From positions 24,586 through 88,585 of the forward strand of contig JAHABX010000013.1 of the NCBI GenBank assembly GCA_018376135.1: a stretch of DNA of 64,000 nt. The letters are read 5' to 3'. The translations under genes and the position numbers were made by a program. How positions within the stretch are numbered: the first letter of the stretch is position 1; every line of letters begins with the position of its first letter. Shown here one piece after another: positions 44,454 to 53,483 of the stretch. The notes under the pieces are model-generated. The model worked only from the letters and a program-made list of their open reading frames with translations, had not been told where the DNA came from and did not search any database. The stretch is from Clostridiales bacterium. GTDB taxonomy: Bacteria > Bacillota > Clostridia > Lachnospirales > Lachnospiraceae.

Positions 44454-45512
44454 TTACGCTTCCAGTGCCTTTTTCACAGCCGCCTCTTTCTGTGCCAGCG
44501 CCAGGTCATGCTTTGCCATGATCTCTACCAGCTCTGCATAGGTAGTCGTCTGCGGATTCCATCCAAGAACGGTCTTTGCCTTGGTAGGATCTCCCCACAG
44601 ATTGTCCACATCTGTCGGGCGGAACCATGCCTCATTGACACATACCAGCATCTTGCCGGTTGCCTTGTCATAACCCTTCTCGTCGATACCGGTTCCTTCC
44701 CAGCGAAGGTCAATACCCACTGCCTTGAATGCACGCTCTGTAAAATCACGCACCGTATGCTGCTCACCGGTAGCGATCACAAAATCCTCCGGAGTCTCAT
44801 GCTGCAGCATCAGCCACATGCACTCCACATAGTCCTTCGCATAACCCCAGTCACGCAGAGAATCCATGTTGCCCAGCTCCAGATGATCCTGAAGTCCGCA
44901 GGCGATCCGTCCGGCTGCCAGTGTGATCTTACGGGTCACGAAGTTCTCTCCCCGTCTCTCGGATTCATGATTGAACAGAATGCCGTTTACTGCGAACATT
45001 CCATAAGCCTCACGATACTCCTTCACGATCCAGAAGCCGTACTGCTTTGCCACCGCATAGGGGCTGTAAGGATGGAACGGAGTCGTCTCTCTTTGCGGAA
45101 CCTCCTCTACCTTGCCGTACAGCTCGGAGGTAGATGCCTGATACACTCTGGTCTTCCCGATCAGATTCAGAATACGGACTGCCTCCAGTACGCGGAGCAC
45201 ACCCAGCGCATCCACATCTCCGGAATACTCCGGCACATCAAAGCTGACCTGTACATGACTCTGGGCTGCCAGATTATAGATCTCATCCGGCTGTACCTCT
45301 CCGATAATGCGGATCAGGCTGGAAGAGTCCGACAGATCCCCGTCATGCAGCTTCACTGCGTTCTGTGCGATCAGATGGTCAATTCTTGCGGTATTGGAGA
45401 TGGAAGCGCGGCGGGTAATTCCGTGCACCTCATATCCCTTTCCCAACAAAAACTCTGCCAGATAGGAACCGTCCTGTCCTGTAATACCTGTAATTAAAGC
45501 TACTTTGCTCAT
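44454..45512 (-). CDS. gmd: GDP-mannose 4,6-dehydratase
   Basis: 352 residues with GITGQDGSYLAEFLL, the STSELYGKVEEVPQ and HPYSPYAVAKQYGFW catalytic motifs, and LGNMDSLRDWGYAKDY. Makes GDP-4-keto-6-deoxymannose. First gene of the operon, with AGGAGGATACA in front of its ATG. The 192-base gap upstream is shared with a divergent AraC gene. Confidence 0.97.
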   Translation of the reverse strand: MSKVALITGITGQDGSYLAEFLLGKGYEVHGITRRASISNTARIDHLIAQNAVKLHDGDLSDSSSLIRIIGEVQPDEIYNLAAQSHVQVSFDVPEYSGDVDALGVLRVLEAVRILNLIGKTRVYQASTSELYGKVEEVPQRETTPFHPYSPYAVAKQYGFWIVKEYREAYGMFAVNGILFNHESERRGENFVTRKITLAAGRIACGLQDHLELGNMDSLRDWGYAKDYVECMWLMLQHETPEDFVIATGEQHTVRDFTERAFKAVGIDLRWEGTGIDEKGYDKATGKMLVCVNEAWFRPTDVDNLWGDPTKAKTVLGWNPQTTTYAELVEIMAKHDLALAQKEAAVKKALEA

Positions 45513-45704
45513 TGTATCCTCCTGTTAAATGAATAAAATTATTTTTCCGATGCCTGGATTTCAGGGTATAAATGCCCTTTGATCCTAATATCACAGTTTA
45601 TCTTTACATAAAGCCGACCTATAGTATATGATAGAAGCAACGGGAAATCTACGTAATAAGTTGCTGTATAATAGAAAGATATTGCTCTGAAAAGGAGACC
45701 ACCT

Positions 45705-46562
45705 ATGTCAAGTGAAAACATTTTATCCGGCACCTGCCGTTACATCCACACCCCAAGCTCCTTCGCCAGAAGGCATCTGCTCTACATCCAGGAGACCGGG
45801 CACCTGAAAAGCCGCGGCCGCCATATCAGCAGCCGTTCCCATCTGGAATCCTTTTTATTCTTCATCGTCCTCTCCGGCAGCGGAAATGTCACCATCGACG
45901 GTACGGCACATCAGCTTCGCGCAGGCGACCATGTTTTCCTGGACTGCCGCAAGCCCTATGCCCATGAAAGCAGCGATGAGGATCCCTGGGAGCTTCTCTG
46001 GGTCCATTTCTACGGAAACGCCATGGACGGATATTCCGAGTATTTCCTTCAGCACCAGAATCCATCCATTTTCCATCCGGCAGGTCCTTCCGCTTTTCAG
46101 GCGCTGCTCATACAGATCCTTCAGCTGGAACAGAAACGCACCGGCAGCCGGGAGCTTCTGGAGAATGACCTTCTGCACCGGCTTGCCACCTGCCTTCTGA
46201 CCTATCGTGCCGACTCGGAGCCTGCTGAGAACAGCACCCTGTTAAAGCTTCAGGAAATCCGTCACTATCTGGATGAACACTATACCGAGAAAATCTCTCT
46301 TGACGAACTTGCCAACCGGTTCTATATTAGTAAATATCATATGTCCAGAGAATTTAAAAAAGCCTTCGGGACCACACTGGTCAGCTATCTGACTTCTCAG
46401 CGTGTCACAAAGGCAAAGGAGATGCTCCGCTTTACAGATCTGCAGATCGAAACGATCGCCAGAGACTGCGGTATCGAGGACAACAGTTATTTTAATAAGG
46501 TATTCCAGAAGGCAGAGGGAATCACTGCGCGGGAGTACCGCAGGAAATGGAGGGGACAATGA
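45705..46562 (+). CDS. AraC-family transcriptional regulator
   Basis: 285 residues: an N-terminal cupin-like sensing domain (about 1-165, with RAGDHVFLDCRKPYAHES) and a C-terminal double helix-turn-helix (LANRFYISKYHMSREFKKAF and DCGIEDNSYFNKVFQKAEGI). The effector is unknown, often a sugar in this family. It overlaps the MATE gene and is divergent from gmd, either of which could be its target. Confidence 0.93.
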   Translation: MSSENILSGTCRYIHTPSSFARRHLLYIQETGHLKSRGRHISSRSHLESFLFFIVLSGSGNVTIDGTAHQLRAGDHVFLDCRKPYAHESSDEDPWELLWVHFYGNAMDGYSEYFLQHQNPSIFHPAGPSAFQALLIQILQLEQKRTGSRELLENDLLHRLATCLLTYRADSEPAENSTLLKLQEIRHYLDEHYTEKISLDELANRFYISKYHMSREFKKAFGTTLVSYLTSQRVTKAKEMLRFTDLQIETIARDCGIEDNSYFNKVFQKAEGITAREYRRKWRGQ

Positions 46563-47920
46563 TGTCCAGAGGATCCTATAAGATCGATATGTGCAATGGT
46601 CCGGTGTTTTCCAGGATCATTGCATTTAGTTTGCCTTTAATGCTGTCCAGCTGTCTGCAGCTTCTGTTCAATGCAGCCGACGTAATTGTCGTAGGACGCT
46701 TTGCCGGGAGTGAATCTCTGGCAGCGGTGGGGTCGACCACCTCACTGATCAATCTTCTTGTCAACCTTTTCATCGGACTTTCCATCGGAACCAACGTCAC
46801 GGTTGGTCACACACTTGGAAGCGGTGATGAAAAAGGAACCCATGACAACGTACATACCGCAGTTTCCATCAGCCTGATCTCCGGACTGGCTCTGATCGTC
46901 ATCGGACTTTTATTCACAAGACCGCTGCTCATCTGGATGGGTGCTCCTCTGGATGTGCTGGACAAGGCAGCCCTTTATCTGAAGATCATCTTCATCGGCA
47001 TGCCCGCCACCATGGTCTACAACTTCGGAAGCGCCATCCTGCGCGCCACCGGAGATACCAAAAGACCACTTTATTTCCTGTCCATAGCAGGTGTGGTCAA
47101 TGTGGTGCTGAATCTGTTCTTCGTCATCAGCCTGAACATGGACGTGGCAGGTGTAGCGCTTGCCACCATCATCGCCCAGTGCATCAGCGCTGTGCTGATC
47201 CTGATCTGCCTGTGCCGCATGGACGGTCCCTGCAGACTGAATATTAGAAAACTCTATATTCATCCCGCCCGGCTCCGCCGCATGCTGCAGATCGGACTGC
47301 CCGCCGGAATCCAGAGCTCTCTGTTTTCCTTTTCCAATGTGCTGATCCAGTCGTCGATCAACTCCTTTGGCTCTGTAGTCATGGCAGGAAACAGCGCCGG
47401 AGCAAGCATTGAGAACTTTGTCTACATCTCCATGAACTCTGTCCATCAGGCAATGGTCAGCTTTACCAGCCAGAACGCAGGTGCCGGAAAGCCCGAACGG
47501 ATCCACCGGATCTTCCTCGCCTGTCTGGGGCTGGTCACCGCCATCGGACTGGTCATGGGAATCGGAGTCAATATCTTCTCCACACCGCTTTTATCCATCT
47601 ACTCCTCGGATCCGGCGGTCATTGCAGCAGGAAAGACCCGGCTTTTCTGGCTCTCCGGTCCGTATTTCCTGTGCGGCATTATGGATGTGATCATGGGCGC
47701 CATGCGGGGTCTTGGATATGCCCTCACCCCTATGATCGTATCCCTTTCCGGCGCGTGCCTGTTCCGTATCGTCTGGATCGCCACCGCATTTGCCTGGTTT
47801 CCGACCCAGAACGTACTGCTGGTCTCCTATCCGATCTCCTGGATACTGACCGCCTTCATCCATGGACTGACCTATCTGTATGCAAAAAAACATCATCCAT
47901 TATTCCGGCAGGTGAAATAA
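46559..47920 (+). CDS. MATE-family efflux transporter
   Basis: About 453 residues with twelve membrane helices in two halves and the family start (FSLPLMLSSCLQLLFNAADVIVVGRFAG). Likely exports organic cations or drugs by Na+ or H+ antiport. The ATG at 46559, or 46562, is behind GGAGGGG and overlaps the araC stop, so the two are coupled. Its 3' end overlaps the convergent yhaN gene by 28 bases. Confidence 0.93.
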   Translation: MMSRGSYKIDMCNGPVFSRIIAFSLPLMLSSCLQLLFNAADVIVVGRFAGSESLAAVGSTTSLINLLVNLFIGLSIGTNVTVGHTLGSGDEKGTHDNVHTAVSISLISGLALIVIGLLFTRPLLIWMGAPLDVLDKAALYLKIIFIGMPATMVYNFGSAILRATGDTKRPLYFLSIAGVVNVVLNLFFVISLNMDVAGVALATIIAQCISAVLILICLCRMDGPCRLNIRKLYIHPARLRRMLQIGLPAGIQSSLFSFSNVLIQSSINSFGSVVMAGNSAGASIENFVYISMNSVHQAMVSFTSQNAGAGKPERIHRIFLACLGLVTAIGLVMGIGVNIFSTPLLSIYSSDPAVIAAGKTRLFWLSGPYFLCGIMDVIMGAMRGLGYALTPMIVSLSGACLFRIVWIATAFAWFPTQNVLLVSYPISWILTAFIHGLTYLYAKKHHPLFRQVK

Positions 47921-49968
47921 ATCATCTGCCTTTTTTTACCCATTTCTTCCAGAAGCCTCTTTGCCTGTTCCAGCTTTCCTTCATCCAGATTCACAAAAGG
48001 ATCATCCAGGATCAGAACCGGCTGTTCCTTTTCGTACAGCGCATCCACCACGGCAAACCGCTTGGCGATCTGTACCAGATCCTGCCATCCTGCACTGAAA
48101 TATTCCAGATCCCTTGCCGCTCCTGCTTCTCTGATCTTCGCCTTCAGCTTCACATCCAGAACAGATTCCACCTCCTGCTTCGGCTCCAGCTGCCTCAGAT
48201 AATCCGAAACGCCCTGCTGAAGCTCCTTCAGATAACGGGTGGAAAACTGTTCCTTTGCGGACTTCAGATACTTCAGCGTCTTCTCCAGAAGTCCGTGCTC
48301 CCGCACTGCATCGGCAAGCTCCTCTGCGATCCGCTCCGCATCCGTCTCCAGCTCCGGAATCCGTTCCGCATCCGCCTCCAGGATCCGGAGCTGATTCTGC
48401 AGATCTCTCTGCTCCTTTAAAAGCCGCTCCTTTTGACCGCGGCAGCCCTCCAGTTCCCTTTGAAGCTCTGCCAGCTCCCATTGGGGCTTCTGAAGTGCCT
48501 TGAGCTCTGCCGCATCCTGATCCGTCAGCTTTCCGCGAAAGACACGATATGCCTCCCGGCTCCGGGCTGCCTCTCTGCGTTGATTTTCACAGTCCTGCCG
48601 AAGCATTCTATACTCCTGGCTCTTCTGCCTTTCCAGCTTCCAGAAAAGCTCCAGCTCTTTGGCTTCTGTCTCTTCCGGAGCATGCAGAAATTCCTTCACC
48701 TGTGCTTCCAGCTTCCGACGCTTCTCCCGAACAGTTCCATAACCGTCCTCTGCACTTTGAAGCTCTGCTTCTCCTGTACGAAATGCCTCCTGGCAGACTT
48801 CGGCTTCTTTTCTCCTGTGCTGCTCTCTCTTCACAACCGGGAAAACAGCTCCGATCCCTGCTGCCAGAAAAATCACCCCCGGCACATACAGCTTCAACAA
48901 CAACAGCACCGCTCCGACCACCACACAGGCTCCCGCCAGAAGCCAGCCCATAAAGCTCTTTTCCGGAACTGCTTCCCTTTCTCCTGCCAGCTCCTCCAGG
49001 CGCTTCTGTGCCTGCCGGACCCGATCCTCTTCTCCCTTCTCCTGCATCTGAAGGGTATGGATCCGGTAGATTGCTTCCCGGCATCGGTCCAGCTCCTCCT
49101 CATCTGGCGGAGCACTGGCATATTCTCCAAGAGCCGCTGCGGTTCTCTGAAGCTGAGCTTCCCGGCTCTCCGCCTGATGCTTCAGAAAAACATACTGCTC
49201 TCTCTTCGCCGCTTTTTCTCCATATACCTGAACACTTTTGACCCGGGCTTCCAATTCCCGGATCCTTTCTGACAGCTCCTTTTCCTGCTGCTCCTTCTGA
49301 ACCGTCTTTTCCTTCCACTGGGCTGCTGCTGCTTCCCGGCTGCGGCATTCGTTCAAATCCCGCAGGATCTCCTTTCTCTCCTCCTCCAGCTTTGAGATCT
49401 TCCCTCTTCCACCGGTCTTCTGATAGAACTTCATCCGTTCTTCCAGAGACGCTGCTGCTTTCTCATAGTTCTGTATATCACCGGCATCCTCTTTCACATG
49501 GGTCAGCCCTGCATTCAGACTGTCATTAACCGTAACTGCAGAATCCTGCTGTGCAAAAAAGCTGCTTCGCTCAAAAGCCGCCCGGTCCAGATGGAACAGC
49601 TCCTCTCCCAGACGCTCCGTATAATCCTGACTCTCAAGCCCCGTGTCCAGATCATACAGTACAAACGTATCCTCTTTATCTCTGACTCCGAAAAAACGCT
49701 CCACCCGGTATTCCCTGTCTTCCGCAAGAAATACCATACTTCCGCCGAAGGCGCCCCCCTGCCAGGGCATATATTTCTTCCGCTCGTTTTCCTTCAGGGA
49801 ACGCTTCGTCGTATAGTCCAGCCCATAGAACATTGCCTTGATAAATGCTGCCAGAGTGGACTTTCCCCATCCATTGTCAGCACAGACCACATTCAGACCA
49901 TCCTCCAGTTCCATTCGAAAATCATGCAGTTTTCCAAAATTTTCTATATGTAAGCTGCGAATCCGCAT
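47893..49968 (-). CDS. YhaN-like AAA ATPase (SbcC/SMC-like)
   Basis: 691 residues. N-terminal half-ATPase with MRIRSLHIENFGKLHDF and Walker A NGWGKSTLAAFI; long coiled coils with a two-helix membrane hairpin in the middle (GWLLAGACVVVGAVLLLLKLYV, about residue 340-385); C-terminal LILDDPFVNLDEGKL Walker B. This is the Bacillus YhaN layout. With the upstream nuclease it should form a membrane-tied SbcCD-like complex that acts on DNA ends. ATG at 49968, 1 base past the yhaO stop. Confidence 0.9.
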   Translation of the reverse strand: MRIRSLHIENFGKLHDFRMELEDGLNVVCADNGWGKSTLAAFIKAMFYGLDYTTKRSLKENERKKYMPWQGGAFGGSMVFLAEDREYRVERFFGVRDKEDTFVLYDLDTGLESQDYTERLGEELFHLDRAAFERSSFFAQQDSAVTVNDSLNAGLTHVKEDAGDIQNYEKAAASLEERMKFYQKTGGRGKISKLEEERKEILRDLNECRSREAAAAQWKEKTVQKEQQEKELSERIRELEARVKSVQVYGEKAAKREQYVFLKHQAESREAQLQRTAAALGEYASAPPDEEELDRCREAIYRIHTLQMQEKGEEDRVRQAQKRLEELAGEREAVPEKSFMGWLLAGACVVVGAVLLLLKLYVPGVIFLAAGIGAVFPVVKREQHRRKEAEVCQEAFRTGEAELQSAEDGYGTVREKRRKLEAQVKEFLHAPEETEAKELELFWKLERQKSQEYRMLRQDCENQRREAARSREAYRVFRGKLTDQDAAELKALQKPQWELAELQRELEGCRGQKERLLKEQRDLQNQLRILEADAERIPELETDAERIAEELADAVREHGLLEKTLKYLKSAKEQFSTRYLKELQQGVSDYLRQLEPKQEVESVLDVKLKAKIREAGAARDLEYFSAGWQDLVQIAKRFAVVDALYEKEQPVLILDDPFVNLDEGKLEQAKRLLEEMGKKRQMIYFTCRNNG

Positions 49969-49969
49969 C

Positions 49970-51043
49970 CTATTCCTCCCCAGCCAGAGCACGGATACCA
50001 AGTCTCAGCACCTGCTCCTTCTCTTCCTTATTTAAACGGGAAGCCAGCACCAGACGGACAAACTCTCCCTTCAGCGACACATCATACTGATAATCCTCCG
50101 GTCGGATCAGCAGCCGCGTCTCATCCTTTACCCGCAGAAAATAACAGGTATCCTCCAGCCATTTCTGAAGCCAGAGCGCATCCTTTTCCGCCTCCGGAGA
50201 CACCTCGCCTGTCAGCACGATCTTCACCATATCCTTCTCCGGCACCGCATCCAGCTGTACCTGTACCGCTCTTTGAATCTCCTCCTGAGTCATAAGTCCG
50301 GTAATATCCACAGAAATCTCATGAAGCTGCCGCTGTGCAAAGGGCACAAACTCCGAACAAATCTCCCCGTCTTTGATCTCGATCCGCACATAGCCCTTCT
50401 CGCCGCATTCGTCGAAGCCTCTGCCTTCCAGACAGCCGCAATAGCACCAGTCTCCCCGGTCATCCAGCCGTTCCTTCCGAAAGCTGTGGATATGCCCCAG
50501 TGCAAGATAGTCAATATTCCGGTTCCGAAGAGTCTTCAGCGAAAAGCCTTCCTTCTCTGTTCTCCCTCCGTACTCTGTCACCATCCCATGGAGCATAACA
50601 ATATTGGTTCGCTCCGCATCCAGAATCAGACGTTCCAAAAGCCCGTCCACCGTGTCCTCCGAAATCTCCGCTCCTGTAATGCACACGCCATCCTGTTCAT
50701 ATGTGGTCCAGCCTTGCCCGAAGGTCTTCAGATTCTCCGGCTGCGTCTCCAGATCAGTCAGAAAGCTGTTCTGGTCATGATTTCCCTGCAGATAATAAAA
50801 GGTGATCTGCGGATGCTGCAGAACCGCATCCAGCACACAATTCCTCGCTCTCGCTGAAATGGTCTTTGCATCAAACAGATCCCCGCACATCAGGACCGCA
50901 TCTGCCTGCTCCGATGCCGCCTGCTCCACCATCCTGGTAAATGTCCGCAGGATCTCCAGGCGTCTCTCCTTCGCCTTTTCCCTGGGCAGACTGGACTCCA
51001 TCCTTGCATCCAGATGCAGATCCGCACAATGTATCAGTTTCAA
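49970..51043 (-). CDS. YhaO-like DNA repair exonuclease (SbcD/Mre11 family)
   Basis: 357-residue calcineurin-like nuclease with LIHCADLHLDARM, MCGDLFDAKT, QGNHDQNSF and LALGHIHSF, the phosphoesterase motifs. The TTG at 51043 is chosen as start: AAGGAGG lies 7 bases upstream and TTGA overlaps the stop of the phosphatase gene. The C-terminal part likely contacts YhaN. Confidence 0.9.
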   Translation of the reverse strand: MKLIHCADLHLDARMESSLPREKAKERRLEILRTFTRMVEQAASEQADAVLMCGDLFDAKTISARARNCVLDAVLQHPQITFYYLQGNHDQNSFLTDLETQPENLKTFGQGWTTYEQDGVCITGAEISEDTVDGLLERLILDAERTNIVMLHGMVTEYGGRTEKEGFSLKTLRNRNIDYLALGHIHSFRKERLDDRGDWCYCGCLEGRGFDECGEKGYVRIEIKDGEICSEFVPFAQRQLHEISVDITGLMTQEEIQRAVQVQLDAVPEKDMVKIVLTGEVSPEAEKDALWLQKWLEDTCYFLRVKDETRLLIRPEDYQYDVSLKGEFVRLVLASRLNKEEKEQVLRLGIRALAGEE

Positions 51044-51504
51044 TCCATATCCTCCTTCATAATGTGGGCAAGCAGCGCTTCGCACCCTTCCGCCACATCC
51101 TCATAGGTCACATCAAAATTCCCTGTATACCAGGGATCCGCAATATCTCTCGGATTTCTGCCAAAATCCAGCAGACGGTGGATCTTTCCCCGATCATCCT
51201 GCCCAACAATGCGGAGCATATTCCGGATATTCCAGGTATCCATGCCAATCAGATAATCATATTTCTCATAATCCGCACGCTTCATCTGTACCGCCCGGTG
51301 ATTTCCAAGAGGCACACCCACCTCCTTTAATTTCTGTCGTGTGCCATGGTGAACACCATTACCGATCTCTTCTGTACTGGTGGCAGCAGAATCGATGCAG
51401 AAACAGTCTGAAAGACCGCGTCGGTTCACCAGGTCTTTCATAACATATTCTGCCATGGGGGAACGGCAGATATTGCCGTGGCAGATGAATAATAATTTTA
51501 TCAT
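51040..51504 (-). CDS. Low-molecular-weight protein-tyrosine phosphatase
   Basis: 154 residues with the P-loop FICHGNICRSPMAE near the N-terminus and the general-acid region DPWYTGNFD. May act on phosphotyrosine proteins or phosphoarginine. The ATG at 51504 is behind AAGGAG. A longer frame up to 51582 runs into the presumed attachment site and is rejected. Last chromosomal gene before the mobile element. Confidence 0.93.
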   Translation of the reverse strand: MIKLLFICHGNICRSPMAEYVMKDLVNRRGLSDCFCIDSAATSTEEIGNGVHHGTRQKLKEVGVPLGNHRAVQMKRADYEKYDYLIGMDTWNIRNMLRIVGQDDRGKIHRLLDFGRNPRDIADPWYTGNFDVTYEDVAEGCEALLAHIMKEDMD

Positions 51505-51552
51505 TTTTCTATAACTCCTTATAAGGTCTGTATTTCTTCTCAAATGCTTGAT

Positions 51553-51579
51553 ACAATCGAACATTAGTAGTTCGATTGT
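51553..51579. other. Candidate recombination core (att) site
   Basis: ACAATCGAAC-ATTAGTA-GTTCGATTGT: ten-base perfect inverted arms around a 7-base spacer, the form of a tyrosine-recombinase crossover site. It is 140 bases from the integrase 3' end. The second copy expected at the other end is not found in this window. Confidence 0.5.
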
Positions 51580-51675
51580 CATGTTTTACAGGGTTTTCGG
51601 TTTACTCCGAAGTTCTCTGTTTCCAGAGTATTTTCTCAAATCGTTTCATACTTTCTCATGTTTTTTCCTGCAAAA

Positions 51676-51714
51676 TTGGTAAATACGTTGGTAAAGTAAG
51701 CGGCTTTACCAACG
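51676..51714. repeat. Repeated TTTACCAA arm-type sites
   Basis: TTGGTAAA occurs twice as direct repeats (51676-51683 and 51688-51695), and an inverted copy gives CGTTGGTAAAG-N7-CTTTACCAACG (51686-51714). They lie between the integrase stop and the candidate core, where Tn916-type elements carry integrase arm-binding repeats. The hairpin could also end int transcription. Confidence 0.5.
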
Positions 51715-51720
51715 GGCTTT

Positions 51721-52920
51721 TCAAGCGTTCACCACTCGGTGCAGCTCCTCTTTGGCAGCGTCAAAGTTCACATGGGTGTAGGTATTCAATGTTACACTGA
51801 TGTCTGCATGACCCATAATGTACTGTAAGGTTTTTGGATTCATTCCCGACTTCGCCATGTTAGAGCAAAAGGTATGTCTGCATACATGAGGGGTTACTTT
51901 CGGCATCTGGATACGGTAAATCTTATTGTACTTTTCAATGATATGTTCCAGATATTTTTCCCAGTGAAGTGCAACCTTCGGCATATCGTTCTTATCCAGA
52001 CACAGGAAGCGGATGTACCCATCCACCATCGGCTCAACCTTTGGTGCTTCACGATTGGCAATGATTCTGCGGAAACAGGCTGCAACTTCTTCGGTCATCG
52101 GCACATAGCGGGTACCGCTCTCTGTCTTTGGCTCTTCAATCACATACTTCATCTGGGAAGTACGCTGCAACTGATGGTCTACCTTGATACGCATCTCGTC
52201 AAACTCAATCTCAGAGATCGTCAGTCCACAGAACTCCGAAATACGAAGCCCTGTATGAAAGAGAATATAGATTGCATCGTAGTATCTGCTGAAATGTGCA
52301 TCTTCCTTGATAAATTTCAGCAGCTCCCGCTCCTGCTTCCGGGTGATTGCTTCTCTGGTCACAGAATCATTGACAATCACTGATGCCAGCTCAAATCCAA
52401 AGGGATTTTTGCGAATCAGGTCATCGTCCACCGCCATCTGAAAAGCCGGTCTGAGAACGCCCCGGATGGAATGAATGGAGCTGTAGCCCCTGCCGTCCAC
52501 CTGCTGAAGCTTGATGAGCCACGCCTTTGCATCCGACAGATGCACCTTATCAATGCGCTGCTTGCCAAACGCTTCTTTTTTCAGGACATTGATCACCGTC
52601 TTGTACCCGGCAGCGGTATTGTGCCGGACACCTGTTTTCAGGGACACATACTTCTCCACCAGTTCCAGCACTGTGTAATTGCCGCCGTTGGTTACGATGT
52701 GGTCAAACAAATCCGCTTCAATCTGCTTTTCTTTCTCTCGCAGCGAGGGCTCCCGCTTCTTGCCTTTTGGCATTGGGTCATTCTTATCCAAGCGCCAACT
52801 GTATACATTTTTCTCATTTCCGTCCTCGTCAATATAACGGAACCGATACCTTCCGTCTGCACGCTGGTATTCACCTTCTCGCAAAATCCGATTACGGTTG
52901 TCTCGTCTTTTTTCACTCAT
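51721..52920 (-). CDS. int: Tn916-family tyrosine integrase
   Basis: 399 residues with an N-terminal arm-binding domain (LREGEYQRADGRYRFRYID), a SAM-like core-binding domain, and a catalytic domain with HTGLRISEF (Arg), VTPHVCRHTFCS (His-x-x-Arg) and MGHADISVTLNTYTH (His, Tyr). Catalyses excision and integration. ATG at 52920 preceded by AGGAGAGATTTC. xis is upstream, so int is the last gene on the minus strand. Confidence 0.96.
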   Translation of the reverse strand: MSEKRRDNRNRILREGEYQRADGRYRFRYIDEDGNEKNVYSWRLDKNDPMPKGKKREPSLREKEKQIEADLFDHIVTNGGNYTVLELVEKYVSLKTGVRHNTAAGYKTVINVLKKEAFGKQRIDKVHLSDAKAWLIKLQQVDGRGYSSIHSIRGVLRPAFQMAVDDDLIRKNPFGFELASVIVNDSVTREAITRKQERELLKFIKEDAHFSRYYDAIYILFHTGLRISEFCGLTISEIEFDEMRIKVDHQLQRTSQMKYVIEEPKTESGTRYVPMTEEVAACFRRIIANREAPKVEPMVDGYIRFLCLDKNDMPKVALHWEKYLEHIIEKYNKIYRIQMPKVTPHVCRHTFCSNMAKSGMNPKTLQYIMGHADISVTLNTYTHVNFDAAKEELHRVVNA

Positions 52921-53035
52921 TGAAATCTCTCCTTTACAAGAAAAGGAGAGCCAGACTTGCACCGTTATAATAGCACAAGTTTGGCTCTCCGTATAGCTTT
53001 ATCATGGGAATTCGGCAATTCTGCCATGCACTTTT

Positions 53036-53242
53036 TTACACGGCAGTCGCCTGATCCAGATACCTCTCGAATTTCTCCCGCTTGATGAGGGCTCTGTTGC
53101 CGTTCATCACACAGAAATCCTCGTTGGGATGCCCGTCAATGAGCATCCGCAGCTTCCCTTCTCCGATGTGATAATATCCGGCAGCTTCTTCAATCGTCAG
53201 CGTATATCTGCGCCAAACAGGAATCTCCATAGTTTTTGTCAT
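53036..53242 (-). CDS. xis: Excisionase (Tn916 Xis family)
   Basis: About 68 residues, winged-helix type: RYTLTIEEAAGYYHIGEGKLRMLI, then NRALIKREKFERYLDQ. GGAGG stands before either ATG at 53248 or 53242. Directs Int toward excision. 115 bases upstream of int. Confidence 0.92.
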   Translation of the reverse strand: MTKTMEIPVWRRYTLTIEEAAGYYHIGEGKLRMLIDGHPNEDFCVMNGNRALIKREKFERYLDQATAV

Positions 53243-53248
53243 AGGCAT

Positions 53249-53483
53249 TTATCCTCCATAAATGAAATGTGCCAGGCAGCGAACGGTCAGCAACGAAGTC
53301 CGGCAACGGGCTTCAAAAGACTTCAAATACATTCTCCATCTGGCTTTTGGTTATCTATTACCTTTTCTTTTATTTTTCTGTTGTTTTGGTTGTCAGAAGG
53401 GAAAAAGCATTGAAAATCAAGGCTTTTCCCGGCAACCGGGTCGGCAACGGGATAGCAACAAAACAGACAACAGGCTGTCACTT
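53249..53483. other. Non-coding gap with CGGCAAC repeats
   Basis: Between xis and the virE 3' end. GGCAACGGG or GGCAACCGGG occurs three times (near 53293, 53432 and 53443) with an AT-rich, T-tract centre. No gene seen; possible binding sites or decayed sequence. Confidence 0.4.

Noticed and set aside
51040..51582. Long form of the phosphatase starting at 51582
   Set aside because: The 26 extra residues precede the family start, lack a ribosome site, and are read from the presumed att site.
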